NCBI GenBank assembly: GCA_919901335.1 | Contig: CAKKOZ010000040.1 | Location: 1 to 8,114 of the forward strand | DNA: 8,114 nucleotides | Origin: Nitrospiria bacterium | GTDB lineage: Bacteria; Nitrospirota; Nitrospiria; JACQBZ01 | Direction: 5' to 3' | Shown here: positions 7,213 through 8,114 of the stretch, in pieces | How positions within the stretch are numbered: position 1 is the stretch's first letter | Layout of the letters: every line of letters begins with the position of its first letter | Position numbers and translations under genes: made by a program | Notes under the pieces: generated by a model | The model's database searches: none | The model's input: the letters and a program-made list of their open reading frames with translations, nothing else | Told to the model about the DNA's origin: nothing

Positions 7213-8114
7213 ATGACGCCCCCAACATCAATCACGGTCCGGTTTCCGGACGGGACGGAGCAGCGGTTCGCGAAGGACGCCCTCCTGTCCGAGGTGCTGG
7301 CCCGGGCGAAACCGCCTTGGGAGGAATCGCCCGTGGCCCTCAAGGTCAATGGAACCGTGATGGGTCTCGGGCAGCCACTGTCGGATGCTTCTTCGGAAAC
7401 GGAACCGTTCGTCATCGAGCCGGTCTTTTTCTCTTCCCCGGAAGGGCGGGAGATCTACCGCCACAGCAGCGCCCATATCATGGCCCAGGCCGTGAAGGAA
7501 CTCTTCCCGAACGTCAAACTGGCCATCGGGCCGCCGATCGAAGACGGCTTTTACTATGATTTCGATCTCGGGCGGCCGTTTACGCCCGCCGATCTTGAAA
7601 AGATCGAGCAACGGATGAAGAAGATTTCGGCCGCCCATCACGTCTTTAAACAGAAGGTGCTTTCAAAGTCGGACGCGATCCGATTCTTCGAGGAAAACGG
7701 GGAAACGTACAAACTGGAACTGATTCGGGAACTGCCGGAAGACGAAATTATCACGGTGTATGAACAAGGCCCGTTCACCGATTTATGCCGTGGGCCTCAC
7801 GTCTTTTCAACCCAGCATGTCGCGGCCTTCAAGCTGCTCACGGCCGCGGGGGCGTACTGGCGCGGGGATGAACGCAACCCGATGCTGCAGCGGATTTACG
7901 GAACCTCCTTTCCCACGCAGGAGGCCCTGGAGACCCATCTCAAACGGATCGAAGAGATCAAGCGGCGCGACCATCGGCGCCTCGGAAAAGATCTCGACCT
8001 GTACAATGTCATGGACGAGATCGGACCGGGGTTGGTGATCTGGCATCCCAAAGGCGCGATGATCCGGAAACTGATCGAGGATTTCTGGCGGGAGCAGCAT
8101 CTTCTTCACGGCTA
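7213..8114 (+). CDS. thrS: Threonyl-tRNA synthetase, N-terminal part (cut by window edge)
   Basis: This enzyme attaches threonine to tRNA-Thr and hydrolyses mischarged seryl-tRNA. About 300 codons, roughly half of the usual 640 residues, are present and the frame is open at the edge. Residues 6 to about 72 form the TGS domain (ITVRFPDGTEQRF). The editing (N2) domain follows, with its two metal-site-like motifs HSSAH (H84, H88) and CRGPH (C192, H196), matching H73, H77, C182 and H186 of E. coli. AIGPPIEDGFYYDFD, AGAYWRGDERNPMLQRIYGTSFP and KRRDHRRLGKDLDLY are further family blocks. The last residues enter the catalytic domain; its zinc and class II motifs 2 and 3 lie outside. In-frame ATGs at 7177, 7195 and 7213 have no convincing ribosome-binding site; 7213 was chosen because it starts the TGS domain as in relatives. 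A hairpin-bearing leader precedes it. infC, rpmI and rplT often follow thrS. Confidence 0.96.
   Translation, partial: MTPPTSITVRFPDGTEQRFAKDALLSEVLARAKPPWEESPVALKVNGTVMGLGQPLSDASSETEPFVIEPVFFSSPEGREIYRHSSAHIMAQAVKELFPNVKLAIGPPIEDGFYYDFDLGRPFTPADLEKIEQRMKKISAAHHVFKQKVLSKSDAIRFFEENGETYKLELIRELPEDEIITVYEQGPFTDLCRGPHVFSTQHVAAFKLLTAAGAYWRGDERNPMLQRIYGTSFPTQEALETHLKRIEEIKRRDHRRLGKDLDLYNVMDEIGPGLVIWHPKGAMIRKLIEDFWREQHLLHG

Overview
This GC-rich bacterial chromosomal window is densely packed with ordinary housekeeping genes. It holds eight protein genes (the last cut by the right edge) and one tRNA. There are no transposases, integrases, CRISPR repeats or other signs of mobile DNA. The genes (nadB, a DUF4124/SLT lytic transglycosylase, hsp20-clpB, a stand-alone Fis-type protein, HU, tRNA-Val, thrS) suggest a Gram-negative, double-membraned bacterium. 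Members of Nitrospirota or the former Deltaproteobacteria fit best from memory, but this is an inference and no marker here fixes the phylum.

Layout. Positions 39-2122 (+) hold a small lipoprotein gene overlapping nadB (L-aspartate oxidase, first step of NAD synthesis) by 4 bp. A near-perfect promoter places the predicted transcript start on the lipoprotein ATG, so the mRNA may be leaderless. Convergent to nadB, and overlapping its end by 13 bp, is a secreted lytic transglycosylase (2110-2859, -). Between 2860 and 3010 two divergent promoters face away from each other, with an inverted repeat midway and a second dyad inside the spacer of the rightward promoter. That promoter drives a proteostasis operon, hsp20 (3011-3463) and clpB (3494-6109): the small heat-shock protein holds unfolded proteins and ClpB disaggregates them, in other bacteria together with DnaK. 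Downstream come two small DNA-binding proteins, a Fis-type helix-turn-helix protein (6224-6535) and HU (6627-6899). They are followed by tRNA-Val(GAC) (6967-7041) and the first 300 codons of thrS (from 7213), which runs off the window.

The most interesting material is regulatory. The transcribed gap between tRNA-Val and thrS contains two tandem hairpins, one with a loop carrying UUGUG (a Thr-type UGU preceded by U). This invites comparison with the tRNA-mimicking thrS operator known in E. coli. No separate thrS promoter is visible, so tRNA and thrS may share a transcript. I found no undescribed multi-gene system. The novelty candidates are the putative leaderless start, the operator-like repeats at the lytic transglycosylase/hsp20 divergence and the thrS leader.
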